Of a stretch of 6,996 nucleotides of DNA, positions 6,683 to 6,996 are shown piece after piece. Source of the DNA: Deltaproteobacteria bacterium (GTDB lineage: Bacteria > Desulfobacterota > Syntrophia > Syntrophales > UBA2210). Both the position numbers and the translations under genes were made by a program. The stretch is from the NCBI GenBank assembly GCA_011056825.1, contig DSBH01000196.1, positions 1 to 6,996 on the forward strand, read 5' to 3'. Each line of letters begins with the position of its first letter. Position 1 is the first letter of the stretch. The notes below the pieces were generated by a model. The model saw only the letters and a list, made by a program, of their open reading frames with translations. It was not told the DNA's origin and searched no databases.

Positions 6683-6876
6683 CCTGTTTTCCCGCGATCC
6701 ATGAAGGGCCGGCCTTTACTTTTATGTTTCTTTTCAGGATTCAGCAAAATGTCCGGTGAAATCGGGTATCGGATGAGACAGCCGGCGGGCATGGTAACTC
6801 CGCCCTGGTTTCGGCGTTTCTGGATAGCATATTCTGACGAAAAAAACATTGACGAGGTGAAAAATCTCTCTGAATC

Positions 6877-6908
6877 AAAAGGCCCCCTTTTCGGCGGAAA
6901 AGGGGGCC
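6877..6908 (-). terminator. Rho-independent terminator on the - strand
   Basis: A perfect inverted repeat of 12 bp (6881-6892 with 6897-6908, arms GGCCCCCTTTTC and GAAAAGGGGGCC) surrounds a 4-base loop. On the - strand it is followed by TTTT then GATT, a short U-run. On the + strand no T-run follows, so its direction is leftward. It would end a - strand gene to the right and separate it from the SDR pair. Confidence 0.7.
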
Positions 6909-6925
6909 CGCAGTGATGTCGCATG

Positions 6926-6996
6926 TCAGTTGATGGAGGTCGGAGTCACCGTACGTTTCGCTTCTGCCAGGCCTCCCAGTAGAAACGACCCACCGA
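6926..6996 (-). CDS. Possible last codons of a - strand gene running in from the right edge
   Basis: The terminator at 6877-6908 implies a - strand gene ending just to its right. One frame is open from the window edge to a TGA at 6928-6926, giving about 22 residues ending in RTVTPTSIN, 17 bases before the hairpin. A second frame ends at TGA 6948-6946 with the tail FYWEAWQKRNVR. Both are too short to prefer by composition and I recognise neither. Only the existence of some upstream gene is reasonably supported; the frame given here is a guess based on its closeness to the terminator. Confidence 0.3.
   Translation of the reverse strand, partial: GGSFLLGGLAEAKRTVTPTSIN

Larger units (their letters stand above)
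6566..6880. other. Non-coding region upstream of the SDR pair
   Basis: About 315 bases without a convincing gene. The part nearest the SDRs holds their ribosome binding site and a candidate promoter. An 8-base GGCCGGCC palindrome lies near 6708-6715, and the 6720-6880 part is visibly richer in A/T than the flanking genes. Short open frames on both strands here either lack good start signals or run through the terminator hairpin at 6881-6908, so I do not call them. Confidence 0.5.

Noticed and set aside
6701..6916. 71-codon + strand open frame, or a 55-codon version from ATG 6749
   Set aside because: ATG 6749 has only a weak AGGA upstream and the C-terminal residues are just the translated terminator hairpin; no family likeness is seen.
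6679..6924. 81-codon - strand open frame at the right end
   Set aside because: It reads straight through the terminator hairpin and shows no family likeness.
1..6996. Glycine riboswitch, CRISPR array, tRNA or insertion sequence
   Set aside because: I looked for each and found no supporting structure. A riboswitch, if any, would be upstream of gcvT and outside the window.

Overview
The window looks like an ordinary chromosomal stretch from a bacterium of the Desulfobacterota (former Deltaproteobacteria), probably a sulfate-reducing or syntrophic lineage. This is an inference from three things: the two-subunit glycine dehydrogenase (GcvPA + GcvPB), the particular GcvT sequence type, and moderately GC-rich coding DNA. 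I did not see a previously undescribed system. No rRNA, tRNA, CRISPR array, insertion sequence or phage-like gene is visible.

Left part, + strand (1 to about 4870): the glycine cleavage system and its cofactor enzyme. The order is gcvT (5' end cut by the window edge), gcvH, gcvPA, gcvPB, then lipA after a gap of about 130-170 bases. The four gcv genes form a tight operon: gcvT and gcvH are 24 bases apart, gcvH stops directly against the gcvPA start codon, and gcvPA and gcvPB overlap by an ATGA. GcvPA and GcvPB together make the PLP-dependent glycine decarboxylase, GcvH carries the aminomethyl group on a lipoyl lysine, and GcvT passes the one-carbon unit to tetrahydrofolate. LipA inserts the sulfurs that turn an octanoyl group on GcvH into lipoyl. 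The dihydrolipoamide dehydrogenase (L protein) and an octanoyl/lipoate transferase are not in the window.

Right part, - strand (6565 down to 5010): two adjacent, clearly paralogous short-chain dehydrogenase/reductases (SDRs) of 254 and 255 residues. They are 23 bases apart, both start with GTG, and each has an AAGGAG ribosome binding site at exactly the same 9-base spacing. They converge on lipA. Their catalytic residues are intact, and the Arg-Arg after the second strand of the Rossmann fold suggests NADP(H). The substrate cannot be read from sequence.

Right edge (6566-6996): a mostly non-coding stretch with a candidate SDR promoter, then a perfect 12-bp-stem hairpin with a short T-run on the - strand. 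This hairpin probably terminates another - strand gene whose last codons may lie in the final 70 bases.
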